Of a DNA stretch of 64,000 nucleotides, positions 44,843-54,752 are shown one piece after another. Made by a program: the position numbers and the translations under genes. The notes beneath the pieces are model-generated. The model saw only the letters and a program-made list of their open reading frames with translations. It was not told the origin of the DNA and made no database searches. Source of the DNA: Alkalihalobacillus sp047302405 (lineage in GTDB: Bacteria > Bacillota > Bacilli > Bacillales > Bacillaceae_D); contig NZ_CP154853.1 of the NCBI RefSeq assembly GCF_047302405.1, positions 2,666,001 to 2,730,000 of the forward strand, written 5' to 3'. The stretch's first letter is position 1, and every line of letters starts with the position of its first letter.

Positions 44843-46099
44843 TTACTCCCCCTCTTTGAATGAATTCGTTCGTCTGAATTGCCATAATGCGATTCCAATG
44901 ACAAAAACAGATAATAAAATAGTTAAAGCAGCTGCTAATGCATATTGACTCGACTGCATCGTCAATTTATAAATCCAAGATACTAGTATATCAGTACCAC
45001 CCGCTGTCGATCCTGGTACAGCTGGACCACCACCGTTGAATAGATAAATAATATTAAAATTGTTAAAGTTAAAAGTAAATTGAGTGATAATGATCGGTGC
45101 CATCGCAATTAAAATCATGGGCAATGTGATATGACGGAACTTTGAAAAAATCGAAGCCCCATCAACTGTCGCTGCTTCATATAAATCCTCAGGAATCGAT
45201 TGTAAAATCCCAGTCGTCACAAGAAAAATATACGGAAATCCAAGCCAACCTTGAATCATAATTAACGCGATTTTTGTGTACATAGGATCTGTCATCCATG
45301 GTAACGCATTAATTCCAAAAAAGGCTAAGATGTCATTATTAATCGCTCCAAAACTATCATTAAATAACCCTGCAAAAATTAAAATCGTGACAAAGCCCGG
45401 TACCGCCCATGGCAAGATTAAAATCATGCGGAAGAACTTTTTAAAGCGGATATCTTTCTGATTGACAACAACCGCCAAAAAGATCCCAAGACTCACTTGC
45501 AAAGTAGAAGCAACTAATGTCCAAATAACGGTCCATGACAATACATCAAAAAAAGTAGAACGCCAAATATCAACCGTAAAAATAGATTTAAATGTATCAA
45601 GACCAACCCAATCAACCAAGTTCGCTGGTGGAGATGTGTAAAGATTATAGTTCGTAAAAGCTAAAGCAAAACTAAATAAAATCGGGAAAATCACTGCAAA
45701 AATTAAGATAAATAAAGACGGACCTGCTACTACATAAGGATAGCCTTGCTCAACAAGGTTCCGATACTGACTTTTCAGCGAATAGAGCTGCATGTTTTGA
45801 TCACGCAATTTTCCATTCTTATAAGCATCTTTAAGATTCAAATAATAAATGGCAAGTCCAAAACACGTTACGATGAGGGCAATAATTCCTTCCGCTAATA
45901 AAAAGATAGAATTGTCTCGCGGCACCTCTGTTCCTAATGTAAATAGACCCCAAAACCCCATGTTTAATAAATCACCAAATACGAGAAAGAATGAAACCCC
46001 TAATGCTAAATAGATGATCCCTTTGACCCATTGTTTATTGTAAAATTGACCCAATCCAGGAATGATAGACAGTAATAAAGCCACTTTTCGATGTTGCAC
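44843..46099 (-). CDS. ganP: Galacto-oligosaccharide ABC permease GanP (MalF type)
   Basis: 418 residues from GTG 46099, chosen because AGAGGTG sits 6 bases before it and the length then equals B. subtilis GanP; the open frame runs 15 codons further without support. Two extra N-terminal helices (about 18-35, 55-80) precede the six-helix permease core. EAA loop YEAATVDGASIFSKF. Partner of GanQ in the importer of galactan fragments. Confidence 0.92.
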   Translation of the reverse strand: MQHRKVALLLSIIPGLGQFYNKQWVKGIIYLALGVSFFLVFGDLLNMGFWGLFTLGTEVPRDNSIFLLAEGIIALIVTCFGLAIYYLNLKDAYKNGKLRDQNMQLYSLKSQYRNLVEQGYPYVVAGPSLFILIFAVIFPILFSFALAFTNYNLYTSPPANLVDWVGLDTFKSIFTVDIWRSTFFDVLSWTVIWTLVASTLQVSLGIFLAVVVNQKDIRFKKFFRMILILPWAVPGFVTILIFAGLFNDSFGAINNDILAFFGINALPWMTDPMYTKIALIMIQGWLGFPYIFLVTTGILQSIPEDLYEAATVDGASIFSKFRHITLPMILIAMAPIIITQFTFNFNNFNIIYLFNGGGPAVPGSTAGGTDILVSWIYKLTMQSSQYALAAALTILLSVFVIGIALWQFRRTNSFKEGE

Positions 46100-46153
46100 T
46101 TTTTTCACCTCTTTGGTTAAACACAAATGACGAAACAAAACCATTTTAGATTA

Positions 46154-46189
46154 AATGGTGCCAAACCACTCATCGAGTTTGACACCATT
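46154..46189 (-). promoter_or_regulatory. Intercistronic stem-loop between ganS and ganP
   Basis: AATGGTGTCAAAC / GGTTTGGCACCATT, a long stem without a T-run, 15 bases past the ganS stop. Such structures usually protect the binding-protein mRNA or reduce readthrough, giving more GanS than permease (inference). Confidence 0.65.
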
Positions 46190-46203
46190 CTTTTTCAAAA
46201 GGA

Positions 46204-47478
46204 TTATCGATTATGATTCGCTTCGATTTGTCCTCTAATTGTTTCTACCGCTTGATCTAATGCCTCTTGTGGTGTCGCTCTTCCTGTTGCCATCGTTTGA
46301 AGGGCCGCATCAATCGGATCCCAAACTTCATTCATCTCAGGAATATTTGGTGTCAATTCTGAAAATTGAGATTGCTCAGCAACCGCTTTTGCAGCATCAC
46401 TTTCTGTCACAACTGGGTCATCTGCTAAAGCCTGAACAGCTGGCACTTCTAGTGTAAGTTCGTATCTTGTTTTTGAATTTTCTTCATTCGCTAGAAACTT
46501 AACAAGTTCTTCTGCTAACTCAGCATTTTTAGAGTAAAAGCTCACATTATAACTTTTTACCCCCATGAATGCGCTCATATTATCACCTTCACTTAATTCA
46601 GGTAATTTGGTTACACCATAATCAACGCCTGCACGTGCAAATGGTTCTAGATTCCAAGGTCCGGAAATAATGGCTGCTGCTTTTCCTTCACTAAATAAAG
46701 AGTCTAACACGCTAATTCCTTGCTCCCCAATGATACCTGCTGGAAAAAGGCCTTCTGCATAAAACTGTTGAATTTGCTCGGCACCTGCAATCGCACCTTC
46801 CGTATTTAGACCAATATCTGTTGGATCATAGTTCCCATCAGCATCTTGTCCAAACACGTATCCACCATAACCACCTAAGACACTCTGTGCATAATAGATT
46901 TGGTCAAATAAAGCTAAAAAGCCATATGTTCCATCACCTGTGATTTCTTTTGATAGCTCATACCACCCATCAAGCGTCGTAGGTAACTCCTCTTCCGATA
47001 CTAAATCTTTATTGTAATAAAGCATGGTCGTTTCAACCGCTTTAGGTAATCCGTACACTTTACCATCTACCATTTGCGACATCATCGCAGCTTCCGTATA
47101 AATGGATTGAACATCCTCACCAACATTTAATTCTTTCAATAATCCTTCTGTCACAGCCGTCCCAATTTGGTCTCCAGGCATCGTAAACACATCTGGACCT
47201 GTTCCAGCTGGACCATCAAGGCGTAAATCTTCTATTTGTTGAGCATACGGCTTTTCAACAACTCGAACCGTTACATCATGAATTTCTTCAAACTCAGCAA
47301 TCGCATCAGCAATTCCTTCTGATTTTTCCTGGTCTTCCCATACTAATAATTCTTTTGAGCCTGTATCTGCTGCTTGCTCTGGGTTATCTTCACTGCTTTC
47401 CTGAGGTCCACAAGCAACTAAAGCTAAACTTAACGCGACTGTACTCAAGATACCAAAAATCTTTTTATATCGTTTCAT
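46204..47478 (-). CDS. ganS: Galacto-oligosaccharide-binding lipoprotein
   Basis: 424 residues. Signal peptide with lipobox LVAC (Cys23), a short acidic tether, then a MalE-type solute-binding fold. It captures galactan-derived oligosaccharides at the cell surface for GanPQ. First gene of the ganSPQA operon. AAGGGGAG 7 bases before the ATG. Its promoter region has operator-like motifs shared with ganR and galK. Confidence 0.93.
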   Translation of the reverse strand: MKRYKKIFGILSTVALSLALVACGPQESSEDNPEQAADTGSKELLVWEDQEKSEGIADAIAEFEEIHDVTVRVVEKPYAQQIEDLRLDGPAGTGPDVFTMPGDQIGTAVTEGLLKELNVGEDVQSIYTEAAMMSQMVDGKVYGLPKAVETTMLYYNKDLVSEEELPTTLDGWYELSKEITGDGTYGFLALFDQIYYAQSVLGGYGGYVFGQDADGNYDPTDIGLNTEGAIAGAEQIQQFYAEGLFPAGIIGEQGISVLDSLFSEGKAAAIISGPWNLEPFARAGVDYGVTKLPELSEGDNMSAFMGVKSYNVSFYSKNAELAEELVKFLANEENSKTRYELTLEVPAVQALADDPVVTESDAAKAVAEQSQFSELTPNIPEMNEVWDPIDAALQTMATGRATPQEALDQAVETIRGQIEANHNR

Positions 47479-47518
47479 TTTCGACTCCCCTTTTGTTTTC
47501 TAATACGCTTTCTTTTAT

Positions 47519-47604
47519 TGGAAGCGTTTTATTAAAAATAATATAGCATGCGTCTAATAAACTTGTAAACAATTATTTTACTTAATAAAGTAAAAGTTTT
47601 ACTT
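47519..47604 (-). promoter_or_regulatory. ganS promoter with GanR-type half-sites and cre-like site
   Basis: On the minus strand TTTACA (47564-47569) and TATATT (47540-47545) are 18 bases apart. Just upstream, three half-sites TTTTACTT, AAGTAAAA, TTTTACTT (47576-47604) form overlapping dyads. Just downstream of the -10, TGGAAGCGTTTTAT (47519-47532) matches cre in about 11 of 14 positions. Confidence 0.55.
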
Positions 47605-47708
47605 AATTATTTTCCTGAAGGTTATTTAAACACTTTTCCAGATGCATTGCTCCCTCTTTCATTGTCACCTACTCCAAATTGCTAGCAGAAAATATTTGTA
47701 CATCAAAA

Positions 47709-47742
47709 AACCTGCTCAAAAGATACTCCCTTTGAACAGGTT
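47709..47742 (-). terminator. Terminator of ganR
   Basis: AACCTGTTCAAA ... TTTGAGCAGGTT on the minus strand followed by TTTTTT. Lies within the gap 47479-47770, which otherwise holds the ganS promoter. Confidence 0.8.
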
Positions 47743-47770
47743 GATAGACTAAATGATCCTATTTTTCTTT

Positions 47771-48763
47771 TTACTTTGTGCTTTTTCGTATGACTAATTC
47801 TGCTCCAATATAAATAGTTTTGACGACTTTTCGTTTTTCAAGCACTTGTTCAACTAACAATTCCACCGCATTTTTACAAATTTCTCGTAAGTCAATATGA
47901 TAGGTTGTTAAAGGTGGGGAAACATATTTGGCGACACTAATATTGTTAATACTAATGACACTAACACGATTCGGTATCGCAATTCCACTTTCATTCAATG
48001 CTTGAAGACAACCGACAGCAATCGGGTCGGCAGCTATAAAGAACGCACTCGGCAAATCATCACCTAATTGATGAACTGCCTTTTTCATCAGATTATAGCC
48101 ATTCGCCACTGAAAACCCTCGATGCCAAAAGATATAATCATCATTCAACAATCCTTTTTCTTTCATATAGGCTCGAAAAGTCCGCTCCCGAATATCCATT
48201 TCATCGGAATCTGTGTTCGGATTGTGATATGTCCCACCGATAAATCCAATCTCTGTGTGCCCTTGTGCCATCAAAAAATCAACAGTATTACTCGTGATTT
48301 GGGCTAAGTCAGGCCTAACGGAATCATAATGATTTGGATCTGGTGTCGAATCAATGAATACCCCATTTAACGTTATACCTTTTAAATAGTCCAATTCCAT
48401 ATTTGAAAATGTTCCAACCGCAATAAAACCTTCTATACTATCCGGAATCCTTTCAATGCCTTCCGTTATCTTATAAGTTGTAAGTTCCACATTAAAATCT
48501 TGAGCCATTTTCTCAAGTTCCAACCTCATCGTTTTAAAATAAACATCCTCTAACTCCTCTTTGTCTGTTAACCAGTAGAGGAAGGCCATATTTTTTACTC
48601 GAGGTCTAACCGTTTTCTTCCGATAGTTCAATCGTTCAGCCACTTCGAATATTTTTTCACGCGTCTCATCCGGCACCGAAAGATTTGAATCATTATTCAA
48701 CACCCGAGAAACGGTTGAAATCGAAAAGCCTGATTTTTCTGCTATATCTTTAATTTTTGCCAC
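47771..48763 (-). CDS. ganR: LacI-family repressor, GanR-like
   Basis: 330 residues. The N-terminal LacI helix-turn-helix is IKDIAEKSGFSISTVSRVLN (about 4-23) with the hinge helix region at 45-60; the periplasmic-binding-protein-like sensor domain spans about 62-328. It lies between ganSPQA, downstream on the same strand, and divergent galKETM. The expected role is repression of galactan genes relieved by a galacto-oligosaccharide or galactose. GTG start with AGGAGGTGA. A dyad like those at ganS and galK lies in its own upstream region, so autoregulation is likely (inference). Confidence 0.88.
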   Translation of the reverse strand: MAKIKDIAEKSGFSISTVSRVLNNDSNLSVPDETREKIFEVAERLNYRKKTVRPRVKNMAFLYWLTDKEELEDVYFKTMRLELEKMAQDFNVELTTYKITEGIERIPDSIEGFIAVGTFSNMELDYLKGITLNGVFIDSTPDPNHYDSVRPDLAQITSNTVDFLMAQGHTEIGFIGGTYHNPNTDSDEMDIRERTFRAYMKEKGLLNDDYIFWHRGFSVANGYNLMKKAVHQLGDDLPSAFFIAADPIAVGCLQALNESGIAIPNRVSVISINNISVAKYVSPPLTTYHIDLREICKNAVELLVEQVLEKRKVVKTIYIGAELVIRKSTK

Positions 48764-48829
48764 TTACTTCGGTCACCTCCTCACCCTTAATACACCGATA
48801 GCCAAAACCAATATGTAAATTTAAAATTA

Positions 48830-48858
48830 ACTTAATGATTTAGTAAATTTTTTTACTT
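48830..48858. promoter_or_regulatory. Candidate GanR operator upstream of ganR
   Basis: ACTTAAT (48830-48836), then TTTAGTAAA (48839-48847) facing TTTACTT (48852-48858). The same half-sites occur before ganS and galK. Confidence 0.45.
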
Positions 48859-49347
48859 ATTCTTGTCGGCAAAGTCCCATTTAATGAGACGGTCGACAAA
48901 CGTTTTTTAAAGGCGAACAGCTTTCTTTAATAGGCCTTAGTTCAAATAAGATTTACTCCACGGTATTTCCAGGTCCAATTTGATAAATATATGCACAACC
49001 AAGAATACCACAAATGAATCAATAAATGAATTGGATAACCAATTGCTATGCAAGGAGTATTTCCTTATATAACTACTCCACTTCTAATCGTTTGGCTGCA
49101 GTAGTTTGGAGTTACCACACCATACACCAAAGAGGAGCGATGAACAGTTCACCTCTTTTCCTTCGACTATTTCATAATATTCGTTAAAGTTTTTTCTTTC
49201 TACGTCTTGCGTAATGAACTAAAAAATTGTACACTTTGGTTAACTTAATTAAATTAATTAATTAAGTAATACTCTATAAAACTAAAATGATCTGAGTCTA
49301 TATATCATTATGCTTTAAGTTCTCAAGATCATTTACAGGAGATTATT
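48859..49347 (+). promoter_or_regulatory. Divergent ganR-galK region with galK operator dyad
   Basis: A perfect 10-5-10 inverted repeat, ACTTAATTAA-ATTAA-TTAATTAAGT, spans 49243-49267. A TTGTAC (49227) with a weak -10 17 bases later would place the dyad over the -10 region. The rest of this stretch has no supported gene. The galK ribosome site is CAGGAG before ATG 49348. Confidence 0.5.
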
Positions 49348-50532
49348 ATGACAACTACTTTACAATTAACAAAAGAATTTCAATCCATTTTCAATACGGC
49401 AAGCACACCTCGAATTTTCTTTGCACCTGGGCGCATCAACTTAATTGGCGAGCACACAGATTATAATGGTGGGCACGTCTTCCCTGCTTCGATTTCATTT
49501 GGGACATATGTGCTCGCACAGAAACGTAACGATCAAAAGCTCCGTTTTTATTCAATGAATTTCCCTGAAAACGGTATCATTGAATGTGATTTAAATGATT
49601 TATCGTATAACGAAGAACACCACTGGGCGAATTATCCAAAAGGGATGTTCCTTTATATAAAAGAAGCAGGCCATGAACTAACTCATGGAGCCGATATTTT
49701 ATTCTTCGGAAACATTCCAAATGGAGCTGGTCTCTCTTCTTCGGCTTCGATTGAGCTTGCAACCGGTGTTTTAGCGGAAGGGTTATACAACCTTCACGTA
49801 ACTCGCATTGAATTGGTTAAACTTGGTCAAAAGGTGGAAAATCAGTACATCGGCGTTAATAGTGGCATTATGGATCAATTTGCGATCGGTATGGGGAAAC
49901 TTAATCATGCCTTACTACTAAACTGCGAAACACTTGAATATCACTATGCTCCCCTACAGTTAAACGACCATGTCATCATTATCATAAATACAAATAAACA
50001 ACGAACTCTAGCAGGATCTAAATACAATGAACGCCGGACACAATGTGAAATGGCACTAAAAGACTTACAAACTGAATTATCTATTAAAAGTCTAGGAGAA
50101 TTATCTCCTACTCAATTTGAAGAAAAGAAACACCTCATTCAAATTGGGACAAATCAAAAACGGGCCAAACATGCTGTTTATGAAAATGCTCGCACGCTTG
50201 AAGCTCTTGCTAAATTGCAAGCAGGCGATCTAACAAGCTTTGGTCAATTAATGAATCAATCACATGAATCGTTAAGAGATGATTATGAAGTTACTGGTCT
50301 TGAACTCGATACGATTGTTGAAGTTGCTTGGAGACTTGATGGAGTTGTCGGTGCCAGAATGACCGGAGCTGGGTTTGGCGGTTGTGCGATTGCCCTTGTT
50401 GAAAAAGACAAAGCTGACGCATTCAAGCAACAAGTGAATCAGATTTACACTGAAGAAATCGGATATTCAGCAACGTTTTATACAGCAAGCATTGGTGATG
50501 GAGCAAAAGAATTACATGAAGGAGCTGAATGA
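49348..50532 (+). CDS. galK: Galactokinase
   Basis: 394 residues, GHMP kinase. The galactokinase signature GRINLIGEHTDYNGG starts at residue 28, the phosphate-binding loop is PNGAGLSSSAS (about 119-129), and the third motif is TGAGFGGCAIAL near the C-terminus. It phosphorylates galactose at C1 with ATP. First in the galK-E-T-M operon, reading away from ganR. Its stop overlaps the galE start. Confidence 0.96.
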   Translation: MTTTLQLTKEFQSIFNTASTPRIFFAPGRINLIGEHTDYNGGHVFPASISFGTYVLAQKRNDQKLRFYSMNFPENGIIECDLNDLSYNEEHHWANYPKGMFLYIKEAGHELTHGADILFFGNIPNGAGLSSSASIELATGVLAEGLYNLHVTRIELVKLGQKVENQYIGVNSGIMDQFAIGMGKLNHALLLNCETLEYHYAPLQLNDHVIIIINTNKQRTLAGSKYNERRTQCEMALKDLQTELSIKSLGELSPTQFEEKKHLIQIGTNQKRAKHAVYENARTLEALAKLQAGDLTSFGQLMNQSHESLRDDYEVTGLELDTIVEVAWRLDGVVGARMTGAGFGGCAIALVEKDKADAFKQQVNQIYTEEIGYSATFYTASIGDGAKELHEGAE

Positions 50533-51530
50533 AAATGAGTGTACTCGTATTAGGTGGAGCTGGATATATAGGGTCACATGCCGTCTATCAATTGATTGAT
50601 AAAGGCGAAGAAGTCGTGATTGTTGATAACCTTGAAACTGGTCATCTCGGGGCTATTCACCCTAAGGCCCGTTTTCATCAAGGCGATATTCGTCAGATTG
50701 AGTTTCTTCGCACTGTTTTTGAAAAAGAACAAATTGATGCGGTCCTTCATTTTGCAGCGAACTCGCTTGTCGGCGAATCGATGGAAAATCCGCTTAAATA
50801 TTTTGATAACAATGTGTATGGAACACAGGTTTTGCTACAAGTAATGGTTGAGCACAATGTCAACAAAATTGTCTTCTCCTCTACTGCCGCAACATACGGA
50901 GAACCCGAAGCCGTACCGATTACAGAAGTAATGCCTACAAATCCAACGAGTACGTATGGAGAAACGAAATTAACGATGGAAAAAATGATCAACTGGACAA
51001 ACAAAGCTCACGATGTTAATTACGTTTCTTTACGCTACTTTAATGTAGCCGGTGCACGGGAGACGACCGAAATAGGTGAAGATCACCGTCCCGAAACACA
51101 TCTTATTCCAATCATTTTGCAAACCGCACTCGGTCAACGTTCTCACATTACCGTTTATGGAGAAGACTATGATACTCCAGACGGCACTTGTATTCGTGAT
51201 TACGTTCATATTGAAGACCTTATCGATGCTCACCTATTAGCACTGAATTACTTAAGAAATGGTGGCACAAGTGACATTTTCAACTTAGGAAGCAGCACAG
51301 GTTTTTCTGTAAAAGAAATGATAGAAACGGCCCGAACGGTAACAGGTAAAGAAATCCCTGCCCAAATAGGAGAACGCCGAGCTGGTGACCCTAGCACATT
51401 AATCGCAAGTTCAAATAAAGCCAACAATATCCTTGGCTGGTCTCCAAAACGTACATCAATTACAAAAATAATAGAAGATGCGTGGAAGTGGCATTCTACC
51501 AATCCAAAAGGTTACGGAGAGGACGTGTAG
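50529..51530 (+). CDS. galE: UDP-glucose 4-epimerase
   Basis: 333 residues, extended short-chain dehydrogenase. NAD-binding GGAGYIGSH (about 9-17), catalytic SSTAATYG and Tyr143-x-x-x-Lys147 in STYGETK, and LRYFNVAGA typical of GalE. It interconverts UDP-galactose and UDP-glucose. The ATGA overlap with galK indicates translational coupling; a Met two codons in is also possible. Confidence 0.95.
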   Translation: MKMSVLVLGGAGYIGSHAVYQLIDKGEEVVIVDNLETGHLGAIHPKARFHQGDIRQIEFLRTVFEKEQIDAVLHFAANSLVGESMENPLKYFDNNVYGTQVLLQVMVEHNVNKIVFSSTAATYGEPEAVPITEVMPTNPTSTYGETKLTMEKMINWTNKAHDVNYVSLRYFNVAGARETTEIGEDHRPETHLIPIILQTALGQRSHITVYGEDYDTPDGTCIRDYVHIEDLIDAHLLALNYLRNGGTSDIFNLGSSTGFSVKEMIETARTVTGKEIPAQIGERRAGDPSTLIASSNKANNILGWSPKRTSITKIIEDAWKWHSTNPKGYGEDV

Positions 51531-51533
51531 AAT

Positions 51534-53012
51534 TTGATTAATGAACACATTGCTGGATTAATAAAAAAAGCAACTGAGGCAGGACTGATTGAACATGCTG
51601 ATCAACATTATGTATTAAATCAAGTCATTCATCAGCTTGGACTCGAGGCTTTCCCTGCATCAGTCACACAACCAACAGATGACACCATTCCGAACTTAAT
51701 TGAAAAATTAATTGACTATGCGATTGAACAAAATGTGATTGAAGATGTTTTTGACGATAAAGAAATATTAGCCGCCAATATTATGAATACATTTATCGCA
51801 CGTCCTTCCATCATAAACAAAACTTTTTATCAAAAATACGAGCAATCACCTGTAGAGGCAACCGACTATTTCTATAAATTAAGCCAAAACAGTAACTACA
51901 TTCAAATGAACCGTATTCAAAAGAACATCTCGTTCAAAGCCGAAACGATGTACGGCGAGCTCGATATTACAATCAATTTGTCAAAACCAGAAAAAGATCC
52001 TGAACAAATTAAACGGGAACGTCTAATCAAAAACACCAATCATTACCCGAAATGTCTTTTATGTAAAGAAAACGAGGGATATGTCGGCCGAACTGGTTAC
52101 CCAGCTCGCGCTAACCACCGTATTATTCAAGTTCCGCTTGAAGGGGAGAAGTGGTTTTTACAATACTCTCCGTATGTTTACTATAATGAGCACAGTATTT
52201 TACTCTCAGCAGAACATCGAGACATGAAGATTGATCGTAGCACATTCACACGATTGCTTCGTTTTACGGAAAAATTTCCACACTATTTTATCGGTTCTAA
52301 TGCCGATTTACCGATTGTCGGTGGCTCGATTTTAAGTCATGATCACTATCAAGCAGGTCATTACGAATTTGCGATGACAAATGCACCAGAAATTGACTCT
52401 TTTAAGGTAAACGCCTATCCTGAAATTGAAGCTGCCATTTTAAAATGGCCGTTATCCGTCATTCGCTTAAAAAGCAAACAACTTGGAAAACTTGTTGACT
52501 GTGCAGATAACGTTTTGCAAACATGGAAATCGTATAACGACGAACAAGCAAACATTTTAGCCTTTACCAATTCAACACCACATAACACAATCACTCCGAT
52601 TGCTAGAAAACGGGATGATGTTTATGAAATCGATCTTGTTCTACGTAACAACCGAACAACTAATGAACATCCACATGGCCTCTTCCATCCGCATGAAGAT
52701 GTTCACCATATCAAAAAAGAAAACATTGGCTTAATTGAAGTAATGGGATTAGCTGTTCTTCCGCCAAGATTAAAAGATGAACTAGAAGATATTAAGAAAT
52801 TTCTGTTGAACGAAGCTAATGAAGTCGCTGACTATCACCGACAATGGGCAAACGATATAAAAGCATCACATGGAACAATCACAAGTGAGCAACAAGCCGA
52901 AGCTGTCGTTCACCAAGAACTAGGAAAAAAATTCGTTCGCGTACTAGAAGATGCGGGTGTCTTTAAAGAGCAAACCTCATTCAAACGCTTTATCGACAAA
53001 CTAAACAAATAG
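51534..53012 (+). CDS. galT: Galactose-1-phosphate uridylyltransferase, Gram-positive class II
   Basis: 492 residues, the length of the class II GalT found in Bacilli, not the 350-residue class I. Visible family marks are PKCLLCKENEGYVGR, NEHSILLSAEHR and the His-rich GGSILSHDHYQAGHYEF containing the catalytic region. It exchanges UMP between UDP-glucose and galactose-1-phosphate. TTG start with GGAGAGG 11 bases upstream, four bases after galE. Confidence 0.95.
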   Translation: MINEHIAGLIKKATEAGLIEHADQHYVLNQVIHQLGLEAFPASVTQPTDDTIPNLIEKLIDYAIEQNVIEDVFDDKEILAANIMNTFIARPSIINKTFYQKYEQSPVEATDYFYKLSQNSNYIQMNRIQKNISFKAETMYGELDITINLSKPEKDPEQIKRERLIKNTNHYPKCLLCKENEGYVGRTGYPARANHRIIQVPLEGEKWFLQYSPYVYYNEHSILLSAEHRDMKIDRSTFTRLLRFTEKFPHYFIGSNADLPIVGGSILSHDHYQAGHYEFAMTNAPEIDSFKVNAYPEIEAAILKWPLSVIRLKSKQLGKLVDCADNVLQTWKSYNDEQANILAFTNSTPHNTITPIARKRDDVYEIDLVLRNNRTTNEHPHGLFHPHEDVHHIKKENIGLIEVMGLAVLPPRLKDELEDIKKFLLNEANEVADYHRQWANDIKASHGTITSEQQAEAVVHQELGKKFVRVLEDAGVFKEQTSFKRFIDKLNK

Positions 53013-53022
53013 GAGTAAACCA

Positions 53023-54054
53023 ATGAAACTCAGTCAAAAAGACGTATACAAATGGACCGAATACACCTTCACAAATGACAATGGCATGAGCGTCAGCGTC
53101 TTAAACTTTGGAGGCATCATTACAAAGCTCAATGTCCCAAATCGCGACGGCCTTCACGAAAACATCGTCGTCGGTTATAAAAACTACGAAGACTTTGAAA
53201 AAGACCCGAACTATTTTGGGGCAATCATTGGTCGAGTCGCCGGACGAATTCAAGGTTCTTCCTTTCAAATTAATGATAAAACATACAGCTTAGAAGCGAA
53301 CAATGGTGCCAATCACTTACACGGGGGTTCCGAAGGGTTCCACCAGGTTATTTGGAACGTGGAACCGTTTCAAACTTCCGACACGATTGGGCTTACACTA
53401 TCACACAAAAGTTTGGACGGAGAAGGCGGGTATCCAGGCAATGTGGATCTCCTTATCACTTATACCCTTTCAAACGATAATCAATTAACTCTTGATTATC
53501 AAGCTGAAAGTGACCAAACAACGCCCCTGACTTTAACAAATCACGCGTACTTTAATTTAAATGGTAACTTAAAAGAAACGGTGGATAACCATCAAATTAC
53601 ATTAGACAGCAGTCACTTTGTTGAACTCGACAGCCATTTAATTCCAACTGGAAACATTCTTCCTGTCGAGGACACAACGTTTGACTTTCGGGCAAGCCGC
53701 CCCTTAGTGGACGGCTTCAACGACACCTTTGAACAAAACAAAATCGCTGGCAGTGGTTACGATCATTATTTTGTTTTTGATCATAACATGGAAAACCAAG
53801 CTTCGATTTATGAACCAACAAGTGGCCGTGTCATGACAATCAAAACAAATCAACCCGGCATGGTCATGTACACAGGAAACTCCATGGGCCAAGAAAACGA
53901 ATTAGCAGAAGGTCCTTCACAAAAACACTTAGGCGTCTGCTTCGAAACCCAAGGTTCACCCGCTAGCTTACATCACAACATCTTGCCAAGCATCATGCTA
54001 ACAGCAAAACACCCCTATAAAAAACAGACTGTGTTTACGTTTTTTACTAAGTGA
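53023..54054 (+). CDS. galM: Galactose mutarotase (aldose 1-epimerase)
   Basis: 343 residues, galactose-mutarotase beta fold. IVVGYKNYEDF and GAIIGRVAGRI lie near the start, catalytic His in LTNHAYFNLNG (about 180) and catalytic Glu in CFETQGSP (about 308). It interconverts alpha and beta galactose so that GalK receives the alpha form after GanA. AGGAG before the ATG; ends in a terminator. Confidence 0.93.
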   Translation: MKLSQKDVYKWTEYTFTNDNGMSVSVLNFGGIITKLNVPNRDGLHENIVVGYKNYEDFEKDPNYFGAIIGRVAGRIQGSSFQINDKTYSLEANNGANHLHGGSEGFHQVIWNVEPFQTSDTIGLTLSHKSLDGEGGYPGNVDLLITYTLSNDNQLTLDYQAESDQTTPLTLTNHAYFNLNGNLKETVDNHQITLDSSHFVELDSHLIPTGNILPVEDTTFDFRASRPLVDGFNDTFEQNKIAGSGYDHYFVFDHNMENQASIYEPTSGRVMTIKTNQPGMVMYTGNSMGQENELAEGPSQKHLGVCFETQGSPASLHHNILPSIMLTAKHPYKKQTVFTFFTK

Positions 54055-54060
54055 GATTAA

Positions 54061-54091
54061 TAAGAAAACCGGCTTTGGCCGGTTTTCTTTA
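54061..54091 (+). terminator. Terminator of galKETM
   Basis: AAGAAAACCGGC / GCCGGTTTTCTTT with a TTTG loop, followed by ATTA. Confidence 0.85.
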
Positions 54092-54259
54092 TTACCCCTC
54101 GATTGAATCACTCACTCTTCCAGTTTCGAAAAAATCAAAACCACCCGTGATAACGGGTGGTTTGCTCTACGGCTGAAAGCCTTTGTTACTGACCAAACCC
54201 TAAAGGGCTACTGAACGGTTCGCCATGTGTACTCCTTTTACTGGCCAGACCTCAAAGGC

Positions 54260-54751
54260 CTACTTTTTGTATGATTTCTTCTTCTTTTTTAGTTCTTCAC
54301 CTGTAAATGGGTCGACATATTCTAAAAGACTCAATTGTTCGGCCACTATATCATCTTGTATTTGATTTTTGATGTATTCTTGTATCACTTTCTTATTTCT
54401 CCCTACCGTATCTACATAGAAACCGGTACACCAAAATTTACGATTTCCATATCGATATTTTAGGTTGGCATGTCGATCAAAAATCATTAAACTGCTCTTC
54501 CCTTTCAAATAGCCCACAAATGAAGACACACTTATTTTAGGCGGAATACTAACCAACATATGTATATGGTCTACGCAGGCTGTTGCCTCTATAATCTCTA
54601 CACCCTTTCGTTCACACAAGGTTCTTAAAATTTCACCTATATCTTTTTTTAGTCTCCCATAAATAGCTTGCCTCCTATATTTGGGTGCAAACACAATATG
54701 ATACTTACAATTCCACTTTGTGTGTGCTAAACTGTTAGTGTCTTTTGACAT
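54260..54751 (-). CDS. tnpA: IS200-type Y1 (HUH) transposase TnpA
   Basis: 163 residues from ATG 54751, chosen for the GGAGGAG 5 bases upstream over a start 19 codons earlier. The HUH pair is His62 and His64 in DHIHMLV, with catalytic Tyr126 in VIQEYIKNQ. KYHIVFAPKYRR near the N-terminus is the IS200 mark. It transposes single-stranded DNA. The C-terminus is very Lys-rich. No tnpB is present. It appears intact. Confidence 0.95.
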   Translation of the reverse strand: MSKDTNSLAHTKWNCKYHIVFAPKYRRQAIYGRLKKDIGEILRTLCERKGVEIIEATACVDHIHMLVSIPPKISVSSFVGYLKGKSSLMIFDRHANLKYRYGNRKFWCTGFYVDTVGRNKKVIQEYIKNQIQDDIVAEQLSLLEYVDPFTGEELKKKKKSYKK

Positions 54752-54752
54752 G

